Numbered from the stretch's first letter, positions 53,386 to 61,859 are shown. The stretch: DNA of 64,000 nucleotides from Haladaptatus halobius (GCF_020618475.1 NZ_CP085336.1:310001-374000); one strand, 5' to 3'. A program made the numbers and translations. Notes: generated by a model not told the origin, from the sequence alone.

Positions 53386-54012
53386 ATGCCGTCTTCCAGA
53401 AACGAGGCCGAGTCTTCGCGATTGCTAACGGGGGAGGTCGCCGAGCGCTGCTTGTTCGCCTTCGAAATGGTGTCGCTCAACGGGTTTTTCGAGCGATCGG
53501 ACCGCCAGATTGACTGGCACCATGTTGACGACGAGTTCAACGCGTTCTCCATCGAGCAATTGGACGAAATCGAGGTTCTCCTCTTCGGTCGTGTCACCTA
53601 CGAGCTAATGGCGAACTACTGGCCGGAGGCCGATGACAACTCCGGCGTCGCCGAGCGTATGAACAGCCTCCCCAAGGTCGTCGTCTCGACGACGCTGGAG
53701 GAGGCGGATTGGAACAACACAAGAGTCGTTTCGGCGAACGTCGTCGAGGAGGTTTCGGAGCTCAAACGCCAGCCCGGCGACGATCTCGCGATCTTCGGCA
53801 GCTCAAAGCTCACGGTTTCAATGCTCGAGGCGGGACTGGTCGACGAGCTCCGAATAATCGTGAACCCGATCCTGCTGGGCGATGGGCACTCGCTGTTCGC
53901 AGGACTGGCCGACGATTTCGAATTGCGGCTGCTCGACACGAAGACGTTCGGGAATGGAAACGTCCTGCATCGATACCGTCCAGTGTACGACGGTGACGAT
54001 CGCGAGCGTTGA
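53386..54012 (+). CDS. Dihydrofolate reductase-family protein, 2
   Basis: A 208-residue copy of the same fold. FEMVSLNGFFERSDRQIDWH, LLFGRVTYELMANYWPEADD and IFGSSKLTVSMLEAGLVDEL with PILLGDGHSLF are conserved. The normal N-terminus in this branch is a short leader before FEMVSLDG; here ATG 53386 adds about 25 residues, and a later non-ATG start is possible. GC content is higher than in the neighbours. No copy of the shared operator is seen upstream. Confidence 0.82.
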   Translation: MPSSRNEAESSRLLTGEVAERCLFAFEMVSLNGFFERSDRQIDWHHVDDEFNAFSIEQLDEIEVLLFGRVTYELMANYWPEADDNSGVAERMNSLPKVVVSTTLEEADWNNTRVVSANVVEEVSELKRQPGDDLAIFGSSKLTVSMLEAGLVDELRIIVNPILLGDGHSLFAGLADDFELRLLDTKTFGNGNVLHRYRPVYDGDDRER

Positions 54013-54043
54013 TCGTCGACGAAAAACGATATTCTCCGTTCCA

Positions 54044-54090
54044 GGCTCTGTTGAAATCCTCAGTCGATGACAGATTCGGCGTGTGAGATA
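54044..54090 (+). repeat. Insertion-sequence-end-like motif
   Basis: GGCTCTGTTGAAATCCTCAG followed by GATGACAG is a form I associate with haloarchaeal insertion-sequence ends. GGTTCTGCTGAAGTCCTCAG within the repeat at 22786-22885 is its relative. No transposase gene accompanies it. Confidence 0.4.
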
Positions 54091-54259
54091 CAGTTCAAGG
54101 GCACATCAACGTCCCGACCCGAGTGGGCGTAAGGAGAGCCCGGGACCGGCCCCGCCCGCCTTAGCAGATGGGGCCGGTCTAAGGCACGACGAAACCTCCC
54201 GCCACGCTTCCCCCGCCAGCGAAGCCTATTTGCGCACCCCTCACCTAGTTTATTCAGCC

Positions 54260-54706
54260 ATGGCGATCAAGCAAATGGACAACGTCCTCATCGTGGTCGA
54301 GGACCTCGAAACTGCGAAGGCGTTTTTCACGGAGCTCGGTATGCAGCTGGAGGGCGAGACGCGCGTCGAGGGAGAGTGGGCGGACCGCGTCGTGGGCCTC
54401 AAGAACGTCCAGAGCGACATCGCCATGATGCGGACCCCCGACGGCCACGGCCACGTCGAGCTCTCGAAATTCATCACGCCCGAGGCCACCCGTGACGGAT
54501 CCGAGGAACCGGCGGTGAACACCCTGGGGATCCGCCGTATCATGTTCACCGTCGACGACATCGACGAAGTCCTCGACCGCCTCCGCTCCCATGGAGCCGA
54601 ACTCGTGGGCGAAGTCGCCCAGTACGAAGACGTGTACCGTCTCTGCTTCGTGCGCGGCCCCGAAGGCATCATCGTCGGGTTGGCCGAGGAGCTCGACGGA
54701 GCCTAG
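54260..54706 (+). CDS. VOC-superfamily (glyoxalase/dioxygenase fold) protein
   Basis: A 148-residue protein with two beta-alpha-beta-beta-beta modules: QMDNVLIVVEDLETAKAFFT and GIRRIMFTVDDIDEVLDRLR. HVELSKFITPE supplies a possible metal residue, and LCFVRGPEGIIVGLAEELDG is the common C-terminus. Functions in this group include lactoylglutathione lyase, extradiol dioxygenase and resistance proteins; none can be assigned. ATG 54260 is the natural start after a GC-rich, poorly structured leader. Confidence 0.85.
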   Translation: MAIKQMDNVLIVVEDLETAKAFFTELGMQLEGETRVEGEWADRVVGLKNVQSDIAMMRTPDGHGHVELSKFITPEATRDGSEEPAVNTLGIRRIMFTVDDIDEVLDRLRSHGAELVGEVAQYEDVYRLCFVRGPEGIIVGLAEELDGA

Positions 54707-54789
54707 TGGGTCGCCCCCACGCTCTTGGCAGTTACCGTTTAGAGCCCGGGCATCCCAAGCCAACCCCCGAAGAAGACGCCGCGACAGGC

Positions 54790-54909
54790 GGAGGTATGAA
54801 CTTGGAAAACCTCGCCGGCGGACCGGTCGAACTGGAACGAACGAGAATGGTAGAATCACCCGATGTGATGCATCTACGATTTCGAGTCAAGACTGACACG
54901 GCAAACTAA
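54790..54909 (+). pseudogene. Dihydrofolate reductase-family C-terminal remnant
   Basis: The frame NLENLAGGPVELERTRMVES and PDVMHLRFRVK aligns with the C-termini of the genes at 59262 (SSEPIELDITRVIDSPKVTH) and 59882 (TGPIELEETSVIEAPDVTHL). All upstream parts of the gene are missing. It is evidence for at least six copies of the family in 9 kb. Confidence 0.65.
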
Positions 54910-54959
54910 TAAGAAGGGTACTCGATCTGATATCTGAGGAAATATTATACACAGATCTA

Positions 54960-55005
54960 TTCGGGGGTCCCGGGGTGGTTGCACTTCCGCTTACGATTTT
55001 ATTCG
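54960..55005 (+). repeat. Short dispersed repeat, GGTGGTTGCACTTCCGCTTA type
   Basis: The stretch ACACAGAT, then GGGGGTC, CGGGGTGGTT and ACTTCCG-TTA is shared with 60805-60850. Shorter relatives occur at 50712, 51952 and 56872. All lie in non-coding gaps of the 50-61 kb region. Confidence 0.45.
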
Positions 55006-55095
55006 GCAGAAGATCGGCTTCATACTGAATAGAGAGCGTGAATTGTTCTTACGGTACTTTCATGCATTATTATGACCCATAACCGTACTGAGTCT

Positions 55096-55470
55096 ATGAC
55101 TGCTCGAAGACAGGAGTTCACCGACACCATCGACTAGGACGAGTATTGGCGGAACTGGAGCGAGGATGCAGTCGAAGAGTACACCGCAAGCGTCAGCAGT
55201 AGCCACTTCGAGCACATCGTTCGGTTTTTCAAGCAATCAGGCGTTCCAGACGACGCAGCGTTCGTCGGGTGGGGCCCCAGTTCACTGTCGGTCAAGGTGG
55301 CGACCGACTATCCAACCATGCAGATTGTTGGCTACGTTGCCGCCAGATCGATTATCGAGAAGAACCGTGAGGAATACACTGACCTACCCAATATTGCGTT
55401 CGAGTAGGCGGCACTGCCGAACTTCGATGTCACCCAGCAGTTGATTTCGCGCTATCACGATTTTGGATGA
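55096..55470 (+). pseudogene. SAM-dependent methyltransferase, N-terminal remnant with stops
   Basis: TARRQEFTDTID, TAG, then EYWRNWSEDAVEEYTASVSS, FVGWGPSSLSVKVATDYPTM, then a second TAG after LPNIAFE. The GxGxxS/G loop of class I methyltransferases is seen as VGWGPSS. The gene breaks off after about 120 codons. Its end overlaps an antisense RHH remnant. Confidence 0.65.
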
Positions 55471-55570
55471 TCTGCCTGATGTATTCACTTCTGGATCCGC
55501 CCTCCTCGTCTGCTTCATTCTATAAGTGTCCAATTTCCTCCTTTTCAAGCCTGATAGTCATGTTCTCCAT
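55428..55570 (-). pseudogene. Ribbon-helix-helix antitoxin-like remnant
   Basis: On the minus strand MENMTIRLEKEEIGHL is followed by a TAG and then NEADEEGGSRSEYIRQIIQN, ending at TGA. The MTIRL...SRSEYIRxxI pattern is a complete ribbon-helix-helix DNA-binding domain interrupted by one stop. No toxin gene remains. The downstream half lies antisense to the methyltransferase remnant. Confidence 0.6.
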
Positions 55571-55816
55571 CCAGTGGTGGACGATTGCGGTCGCATTTGT
55601 TTTAGGAGTCAGCCAGGCGTGTGTGCGACGTATTTCGAGTGGAACTGAAGTTGGAAAGGTGAATTTCTCATGCACGAGAGATGGAGAAACCAACCTCAGC
55701 AACCTAAATATCGTTGTGACCGATGTAGCATCTCTTGACTCGCCGGCTTCAGTGGCTAAAGACTCTTAATTTCGAGAACTGAGAGCATCCCTGCTGCCAC
55801 TACCCTTCGACAGAGA

Positions 55817-56137
55817 TCAGTGAACACTGGCAGAGAGAACTCGTGCTTCGATCTTCTGGAGGTACTCGCCAACCGTCGCCTGACTCAATTCCATCGCATC
55901 GGCAATGTCCCGGATCGTCGCCTGCCGCGGGACTTCGTAGTACCCCTGTTCGACAGCCACCTTCAATATCTCTCGTTGGCGCTCAGTGAGCGCCGAACTG
56001 AGGCGATCTTCGGACCCGTACTCGCTGACTCGCTCGATTTCGATGTCGACGAATTCCGCTGCCTTCGAGCTTAAGAATAAACGGAGACATTGATGAGCGA
56101 CGCTTATTAAACTCTGCTTGAGTAGATACTCCATCAT
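55817..56137 (-). pseudogene. bat-like HTH_10 regulator, C-terminal fragment
   Basis: The last 75 residues (LSSALTERQREILKVAVEQG, YYEVPRQATIRDIADAMELS and VGEYLQKIEARVLS) form a complete HTH_10 DNA-binding domain. The sensory domains normally in front are absent, and the N-terminal 35 residues of the frame look unrelated. It may be a decayed regulator or, less likely, a short free-standing DNA-binding protein starting at 56137. Confidence 0.6.
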
Positions 56138-56246
56138 CTGAAAATTCTACTTCACAAATAGTAGGCAAGCTTCTCAGAGTTTTAAATTGATCCAATTGAG
56201 GGTCTAAGATACAAGCGGTAGTGAGTATGTGAGTATTGGAGAACCC

Positions 56247-56445
56247 TTTTGTGGTCGTGTCAACGATTGTTTTATTTCCTAATATCACTATCAAGCATAA
56301 ACTATCCACCATGAAGGCTCTCGGTGTGGCGAGATAGCCTCTGACACGAGTAGGATGAGTCGCCTATAGATCTAGCACAATCATTCCGGATCCATTGTCC
56401 CCGCCTCGCCACATCCCCTACCCACCCCATTCACGCGTATGCCAT
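56247..56445 (+). ncRNA. Structured non-coding repeat, copy C
   Basis: GGTGTGGCG (56323-56331) pairs with CGCCACATC (56407-56415) with one G-U pair. GCCTCTGACA and the terminal CACGCGTATGCCAT are as in copy B. The upstream block TTTTGTGGTCGTGTC is also shared with copy B. The inner hairpin is weaker. No frame is conserved. Confidence 0.4.
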
Positions 56446-56935
56446 GCCGTGATCAACCTATCTTTTGCCTACAGCCGATTTAACAGTCAGAGAGGGTTTG
56501 CTAGTGGTTTGGAGAGACACTGAGAAGCGAACACGATCCTCGTCACGTTGCGTATAATGAGTATCCTTACTGTCCCTCAACAATTACATACCCATTGCTG
56601 TAACAGACAATGCAATCTATTTCACCCTTCGCAATAGTTTACGGGGGTCGTTCATTCAAAATCTCTCCCTATCCAGAAGAGGAATTTGCGTTCACTGAAA
56701 AACAGCAGCAATTGTACCGGAGTTAGAGGCATACAACAGTGTTGCGGGGAAGTTACAGCTTATTAGGAGGGTAAAGAGGAAACCAGAGGCATAATCCGCC
56801 AGCCATCAAGGATCCAGCGCAGCATCGTATTTGAACAGACGAAATTTGCTTCGCCGAGGGCGGTGACCCGGCGGATTGCACTTCCGCTAACTGTCCAATG
56901 ACCCGCTGGAGGACGAATATTGAAGATTCATTTTA

Positions 56936-57120
56936 TGGTCGTGTCGACGACTGTTTTCTTTTCGAATACCACCACAAAGTATTTACTGTCTCCGCAAAGA
57001 CTCTCGGTGTGGCGAGGTTGCCTCTGACAAGACCTGAATGAGGCTCCCCCTGGATCTGGCGCCATCACTCTAGATCCACTCTCACCCCGCCATGTCCTCC
57101 CCTGCTCGCACGCGTGCCAT
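56936..57120 (+). ncRNA. Structured non-coding repeat, copy B
   Basis: GGTGTGGCG (57006-57014) pairs with CGCCATGTC (57088-57096) through G-U pairs. GCCTC (57020-57024) pairs with GAGGC (57040-57044), and GGATCT (57052-57057) pairs with AGATCC (57072-57077), making three stacked hairpins. CACAAAGTATTTAC upstream corresponds to CACAAAGCATTTAC in copy A. It ends GCACGCGTGCCAT. The stretch 56446-56935 between the copies holds no recognisable gene. Confidence 0.42.
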
Positions 57121-57158
57121 AACGTTATAGAATTCCGAGTAGGGATCAAATATTCATA

Positions 57159-57308
57159 ATGAAGACGTTAGTCCCGTCAATCAGCTCAGATCCCAACCCG
57201 CAGACACAGTTACAGATACTCCTCATTGTTATCGGGCTCTTCCTCTGTTCAGCCGCGTTTTTTGCTGTGGCCCCACTCTTCAGCTCAATTTTCAATGTTC
57301 GTTCATAG
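57159..57308 (+). CDS. Small membrane peptide
   Basis: A 49-residue frame with a polar head (MKTLVPSISSDPNPQTQ) and one strong membrane helix (LQILLIVIGLFLCSAAFFAV). It starts 39 bases after repeat copy B. ATCAAATATTCATA directly before the ATG is AT-rich. Its 3' end overlaps the convergent amidase gene by 17 bases. Such single-helix peptides are frequent in haloarchaea; the function is unknown. Confidence 0.5.
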   Translation: MKTLVPSISSDPNPQTQLQILLIVIGLFLCSAAFFAVAPLFSSIFNVRS

Positions 57309-58563
57309 GGTGTTGATTATGCCATCGAGTTACTTGCTGATATTTGTGAGCTAATTCCAAGATATTTTCCTCACCGTTTCTCGGTCCGACGATCTGCAAT
57401 CCGATCGGCAAGCCGTGTTCGCTGAACCCACATGGAATAGTTATTGCTGGCAAACCATAGTAATTACAGAAAAATGTATTTTCAGCGGAAAATTCGTCGG
57501 GCGGTTTCTCTATCGCCTCCTCAATACGGAGGGGCAGTTCCGTAGTGGTGGGTAATATTAGAGCATCAATATCGTCGAACAGAAGTTGTGAGATCGTGTT
57601 GCGATCTTCTTCAATATTCTCGATATTGAACGAGGGAACATCGAATGGAACAGCAACATCACTGGTTATCGCCCCTATCGACTGGAACGTTTCAATAGCG
57701 TTTCTGAATACAGTCTCCACCTCTTCCGTTGCCGCATAATTTGTAACAATTCCAATTCTCGTGTTTTTCGCCGTCTCATTATCAGGCCAGGAGTCAACCG
57801 GAACTGCACTATAATTCGCGTATTGATCTGCAAGTTCATTTAGCAAAATGGCCGCATCTTCGGCTGTCCGACACATTACTGCGGTGTGACTAAGTCGAAT
57901 GATTGCTTCATCAGCCTCCTCGCCTTCGAGGATACCCTTCGTACTGAGTAGACCAGAAGTTGGTTTGAAGCCTGTGACACCACAACATGCCGCCGGCAAC
58001 CGGCAAGAGCCGATAGCATCGGTGTCGATCGTCGCATAACATAACCCAGCAGCGACGGCTGCTGCAGAACCGCCTGATGATCCTCCTGCGATATACCCTT
58101 CGTTCCATGGGTTGTGAACGGTTCCAAAATGGCTCGTGACCGAGGTGGTTCCCATCGCCAACTCGTGCATATTCGTTTTGCCGAGCGCTATCGCCCTCGC
58201 TTCTTTCACTGTCGTTATCACTTCTGCATCTCTTACTGGCACGCGATTGACAAACCCGCTAAAGCCCGCAGTCGTTCTGATCCCAGCGGTATCATACATA
58301 TCTTTGAAACCAACTGGAATGCCATGCAGCGAACCTTGCCAGTTGCCACTTTGTATTTCTGCGTCAGCTCTTTCCGCGTCTTCCGCTGCCTGGTCAGCAG
58401 TGACCGTAATAAACGCATTGAGGGTCGGATCAAGCTGTTCAATTCTTTCTAAGCATACTGTAACAAGCTCGCTAGGCGAAATTTTTTGCTCTCGGATCAG
58501 CTCACTTGATTCTGCAATACTAAGATACTGACGTGGCGTCTGTGTGTCGTTATTGTTTGTCAT
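57292..58563 (-). CDS. Amidase (amidase signature family)
   Basis: A 423-residue amidase-signature enzyme. The catalytic Lys is in GIPVGFKDMYDTAG, the cis-Ser in GGSSGGSAAAVAAG, and the nucleophile Ser in DAIGSCRLPAACCGVTGFKP (normally TGGSxRxPAxxCG). The three catalytic positions are present. A central region of about 60 residues is shorter than in GatA. It probably hydrolyses a small amide; GatA function in tRNA amidation is unlikely without gatB or gatC nearby. GC content is lower than in the neighbours. No operon partner. Confidence 0.87.
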   Translation of the reverse strand: MTNNNDTQTPRQYLSIAESSELIREQKISPSELVTVCLERIEQLDPTLNAFITVTADQAAEDAERADAEIQSGNWQGSLHGIPVGFKDMYDTAGIRTTAGFSGFVNRVPVRDAEVITTVKEARAIALGKTNMHELAMGTTSVTSHFGTVHNPWNEGYIAGGSSGGSAAAVAAGLCYATIDTDAIGSCRLPAACCGVTGFKPTSGLLSTKGILEGEEADEAIIRLSHTAVMCRTAEDAAILLNELADQYANYSAVPVDSWPDNETAKNTRIGIVTNYAATEEVETVFRNAIETFQSIGAITSDVAVPFDVPSFNIENIEEDRNTISQLLFDDIDALILPTTTELPLRIEEAIEKPPDEFSAENTFFCNYYGLPAITIPCGFSEHGLPIGLQIVGPRNGEENILELAHKYQQVTRWHNQHPMNEH

Positions 58564-58669
58564 ACTGATTTCTCCACTTTCAATCGAGTACCCCTTCAGT
58601 TAGAGAAGAGTTCCTTTAACACGAGAGCGAGGACCTCCGGAGTGACTCTCGTCACCGTCCTGTTTCCGT

Positions 58670-59260
58670 TTATTCCTCCGCCTCCTCTCCTGCCGGCTGG
58701 TAGGTGAGGATGACGATGCCTGAACCGACCGTCTTTGTTTTCTGGAGTTGCAGAGGAGTCGTGTCGCTTGTGTCTCCAAAGAGGCGCTTCCCACTACCCA
58801 AGACGATAGGGAAGACCATGAGTCGATACTCATCCACTAAATCGTGTTCCATTAATGTGTGAACAAGCTGTGCGCTACCGTTGACCAAGATGTCCCCGTC
58901 CAGTTCTTGTTTCAACTTGGAGACTTCATCCGCGACGTTCTCCTCGATCAGCGTCGAGTTGTTCCACTCGAGAGGTTCTTCGAGCGTCGTCGAAACGACG
59001 TACTTGGGCATGCTGTTGAACTTGTCGGCGAACCCTTGCTCATCGGTCATGGAGGGCCAAGCCGCTGCAAACCCCTCATAGGTCACCCGACCCAGTAGAA
59101 GCGCGTCGCTTGCGCGCAGTTCATTGAGTTTGAACTCGTCACCTTCGGGTCCACGGTCGAACTGGAACGTCCAACCACCGTGCTCGAATTCTTCTCCCCC
59201 ACCTGGGGCTTCCATCACACCGTCCACCGATACGTACTCCGAGACGACTAACTTTGCCAT
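58670..59260 (-). CDS. Dihydrofolate reductase-family protein, 3
   Basis: A 196-residue member: KLVVSEYVSVDGVMEAPGGG, LLLGRVTYEGFAAAWPSMTD and VNGSAQLVHTLMEHDLVDEY with PIVLGSGKRLF. It is closest to copy 1 at 51180, including the FEHGGW segment, which points to local duplication. It is third in an operon of three reductases, one base after the stop of the gene before it (59262). Confidence 0.88.
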   Translation of the reverse strand: MAKLVVSEYVSVDGVMEAPGGGEEFEHGGWTFQFDRGPEGDEFKLNELRASDALLLGRVTYEGFAAAWPSMTDEQGFADKFNSMPKYVVSTTLEEPLEWNNSTLIEENVADEVSKLKQELDGDILVNGSAQLVHTLMEHDLVDEYRLMVFPIVLGSGKRLFGDTSDTTPLQLQKTKTVGSGIVILTYQPAGEEAEE

Positions 59261-59261
59261 G

Positions 59262-59885
59262 TTACTTCTCCGTTATGACTAGGTATCCAAGGTGCGTGAC
59301 CTTGGGGGAGTCGATGACTCGCGTAATGTCCAGCTCGATAGGTTCGCTACTAGTGTGATCGAACAATCGCACCCCATCGCCGAGCAGCACAGGAGCGAGG
59401 TGGATTTGGAGTTCGTCGATCAACCCGACTTCGAGGAACTGCCGGACGACGTTCGCGCCGCCTGCGATCTTGACGTCCTTTTCACCTGCGGCCGCTGTTG
59501 CCTGCTCAAGGGCGCTCTCGATACCGTCTGTGACGAATGTGAAGGTCGTTCCACCCTGCCGTTTCCACGGTTCTCTCGACTCGTGGGTGAGGATGAACAC
59601 TGGTGCTTGGAAGGGTGGAGGATTCGGCCAGCCCTTCTCTCCCTCATCGAACATCCGACGGCCCATCACGTACGCACCAACGCGAGTGAAATACTCCCTG
59701 ACGACTTCGTCGTCTGTATTCGTCTCGCCACCGCTGCGACCTTGACGCTCACGCCAGCCTTCGATATTGTCCATCCACTGGTGGATTCGGTGACCCTCGT
59801 CGCCCAAAGCGTTCTGCGGGCTGGCATTCGGCCCGGCGATGAACCCATCAAGCGACATTCCGATATCGACAAGAACGTCGCTCAT
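59262..59885 (-). CDS. Dihydrofolate reductase-family protein, 4
   Basis: A 207-residue member of a second branch: VLVDIGMSLDGFIAGPNASP, VMGRRMFDEGEKGWPNPPPF, VFILTHESREPWKRQGGTTF and IAGGANVVRQFLEVGLIDEL with HLAPVLLGDGVRLF. The MSLDGFIAGPN start is the standard form of the RibD C-terminal-like reductases. It overlaps the upstream reductase gene by 4 bases, indicating translational coupling. Confidence 0.88.
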   Translation of the reverse strand: MSDVLVDIGMSLDGFIAGPNASPQNALGDEGHRIHQWMDNIEGWRERQGRSGGETNTDDEVVREYFTRVGAYVMGRRMFDEGEKGWPNPPPFQAPVFILTHESREPWKRQGGTTFTFVTDGIESALEQATAAAGEKDVKIAGGANVVRQFLEVGLIDELQIHLAPVLLGDGVRLFDHTSSEPIELDITRVIDSPKVTHLGYLVITEK

Positions 59886-60559
59886 TTTTCGTCTCCTTTT
59901 TTGACTCGGTATCCGAGATGCGTTACATCCGGGGCCTCAATCACACTTGTTTCTTCGAGCTCGATTGGACCCGTGTCGAGGTGGTCAAACAGTCGGACTC
60001 CATCGCCGAGCAGGACAGGTACTAGATCGATATGGATTTCGTCAAGGAGTCCCTCGTTGAGGCATTGTTGAACAAGACTCGCAGCACCCACAGCGACATT
60101 CCTCTCACCGGCAACGTCCTTTGCCTGTTCGACGGCACTTTCAACGCCGTCCGTGACGAACGTGAACGGTGAGTCTTCGGTCTTCCATTCTTCTGGGATT
60201 GTATGGGTGACAACGAAGACCGGGACATCCAATGGGTGTTGTCCATCCCACCCGTTTGTGATGTCGAACGTCCTTCGTCCCGTCACCAACGCCCCTACTT
60301 TTTCGAACTCCTCTTGAAGATGCTTGGCGCTGACTGGTGAGACCGTGACTGTCATCGTCCCACTCGGCATCGTGTAGCCGGTGTCGCCGCTCGAGTACCA
60401 CTCAAAGAGTCGCTCGCCGCCGTCGCCCAGGGGCTGTTCAGGACTATCATTGGGGCCGGCGATAAATCCATCCAGCGACATTGAGAGTCCTGTTGTGACG
60501 TTTCCCTGTTCTTGCTTGGCGTTCATTTCTGATGCTGTCATATCGTTATTGTTTGGCAT
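59882..60559 (-). CDS. Dihydrofolate reductase-family protein, 5
   Basis: A 225-residue member, paralogous to copy 4 (GLSMSLDGFIAGPNDSPEQP, VTGRRTFDITNGWDGQHPLD, VPVLLGDGVRLFDHLDTGP). ATG 60559 is first in the operon; residues 1-22 form a leader without clear homology, and later ATG codons exist. The operator-like inverted repeat 60619-60641 lies 60 bases upstream and matches that of copy 1. Expression of all three operon genes is probably controlled there. Confidence 0.87.
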   Translation of the reverse strand: MPNNNDMTASEMNAKQEQGNVTTGLSMSLDGFIAGPNDSPEQPLGDGGERLFEWYSSGDTGYTMPSGTMTVTVSPVSAKHLQEEFEKVGALVTGRRTFDITNGWDGQHPLDVPVFVVTHTIPEEWKTEDSPFTFVTDGVESAVEQAKDVAGERNVAVGAASLVQQCLNEGLLDEIHIDLVPVLLGDGVRLFDHLDTGPIELEETSVIEAPDVTHLGYRVKKGDEK

Positions 60560-60618
60560 TTTTGCCCACCCAACTCATGTCAGACATTCTTCCACGCTTG
60601 TCTGATAGGTATACGCTA

Positions 60619-60641
60619 GCCACTGTCTTAACCAAAGTGGC
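60619..60641. promoter_or_regulatory. Operator-like inverted repeat before the three-reductase operon
   Basis: On the minus strand, GCCACT-TTGGTTAAGAC-AGTGGC, matching GCCACT-CTGGTTAAGAT-AGTGGC at 51122-51144. The arms and the TGGTTAAGA core are identical; only two spacer bases differ. The sites lie 36 and 60 bases from their start codons. Confidence 0.6.
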
Positions 60642-60804
60642 CTGCTTCAAGCCCAATGCGACACTGTCGGAGTGACACCCTATCAAATGCCTAAGTGGAT
60701 GTGGCCGAATTTCTTAGAATCTAGTAGTCGGTGGACTTATGATCGGCTTCTACGGAATACTCGCTGAGTTGTACTCGGAGCAATAATTTTGCACTACGGG
60801 TTGC

Positions 60805-60850
60805 ACACAGATTGATCGGGGGGTCTCGGGGTGGTTCTACTTCCGTTTAT
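60805..60850 (+). repeat. Short dispersed repeat, second long copy
   Basis: ACACAGATTGATCGGGGGGT then CTCGGGGTGGTT and CTACTTCCGTTTA; colinear with 54960-55005. It lies in the non-coding region 60642-60923 behind the reductase operon promoter. Confidence 0.45.
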
Positions 60851-60923
60851 GGGCTAAGTGGGAGTGAACATCATACTCGAAATGGTCCAACTCACGTACG
60901 CACGATTTTCCAAAGCATGACTA

Positions 60924-61250
60924 TCAATGGGCTTCCGTTTCAAGAACATCTGCTAGTTCCTGCATCGCCGTCTGATCATACTGCGTGAGATCATACCGAT
61001 TACTGTTGTTTCGCTCACTATAGAAATCGAGGACGTCGAGCTGAACGAGCAGTGAAAGGATAGTCCCAAGCATGCGCCGATCGAGCTCGGGTTCATCAAG
61101 TGTCTCATAGAGTTGACTCACGCACGGATAGTTGCGCTGGCATGTTTCAAGTGCCTGGTGAACCTCCCGATAATACGTCGAGAGTAGCCCATATTGCGTT
61201 GGCTGTGCGTCCTGGAGAGTTCGGATGCGCGCACTGAGGGTCTCTGGCAT
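60924..61250 (-). CDS. Hypothetical haloarchaeal winged-helix-like protein
   Basis: A 108-residue protein. ETLSARIRTLQDAQPTQYGL and STYYREVHQALETCQRNYPC are helical. RRMLGTILSLLVQLDVLDFY and ERNNSNRYDLTQYDQTAMQE resemble the last helix and wing of a regulator (a ...NRYDLT pattern at the wing end). Its position in front of the reductase operon makes it a candidate regulator, but nothing shows this directly. Confidence 0.55.
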   Translation of the reverse strand: MPETLSARIRTLQDAQPTQYGLLSTYYREVHQALETCQRNYPCVSQLYETLDEPELDRRMLGTILSLLVQLDVLDFYSERNNSNRYDLTQYDQTAMQELADVLETEAH

Positions 61251-61859
61251 GGCGTACTGATACTATTCACGAGCTCTGTCTTCTTGTTTTTGGCTGTATG
61301 GAATAATGAAAAACTAGCGAAAGAATACATAGTGGAAAAGACGGGAAGAGAATTCACAACTATGGAAAATTTTCCGTTCGATCTCACGCTTATAGTCGTA
61401 CTTGGTATACATTTCTACCTGTTGGCCATCGTGTGTTGTTCTTGTTGGATGTCATGAATTACAGTTCCTTTCGGAATCCATAACGACATTAGGTATCTGC
61501 CATGATAACCATGCGGATCGGATCGCTCGTGGTGATACGCTCTTCGATATCCAGTGGTCTCTTCAATTCTCTAGCTATCCATGACACCCCCAACGTTGTA
61601 AAAGAGATTGTTATTGATTACGAGATTCTACATCTGTTTCAGGAGATGCCCTCATCTAGTATTTCCATAAAGATTCTAAACAGGTCTCTACTCATCCGTT
61701 GATGGTGTTGTTTTATCTCAATCAGTAGAATATTCAGTGGTAAACTGAATCATCGAGCAGGTGACTGCAGCTGTAGTGGGAGCGGTTGTTATCGTCGGTC
61801 ACTGGCGACGAAATCGGGGATCAAATGATTTTACTGAATGGCCATATATGGTACTGGCT
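61251..61859. other. Region without a supported gene
   Basis: Only short, poorly composed frames are seen. An AT-rich stretch at 61620-61700 and an in-frame extension ahead of ATG 61860 (from 61761) are the only features; neither could be tied to a family. Confidence 0.4.

Noticed and set aside
55467..55769. A 100-codon plus-strand frame after the methyltransferase remnant
   Set aside because: Ser/Val-rich with no motif; its first part is antisense to the ribbon-helix-helix remnant, which has better support.
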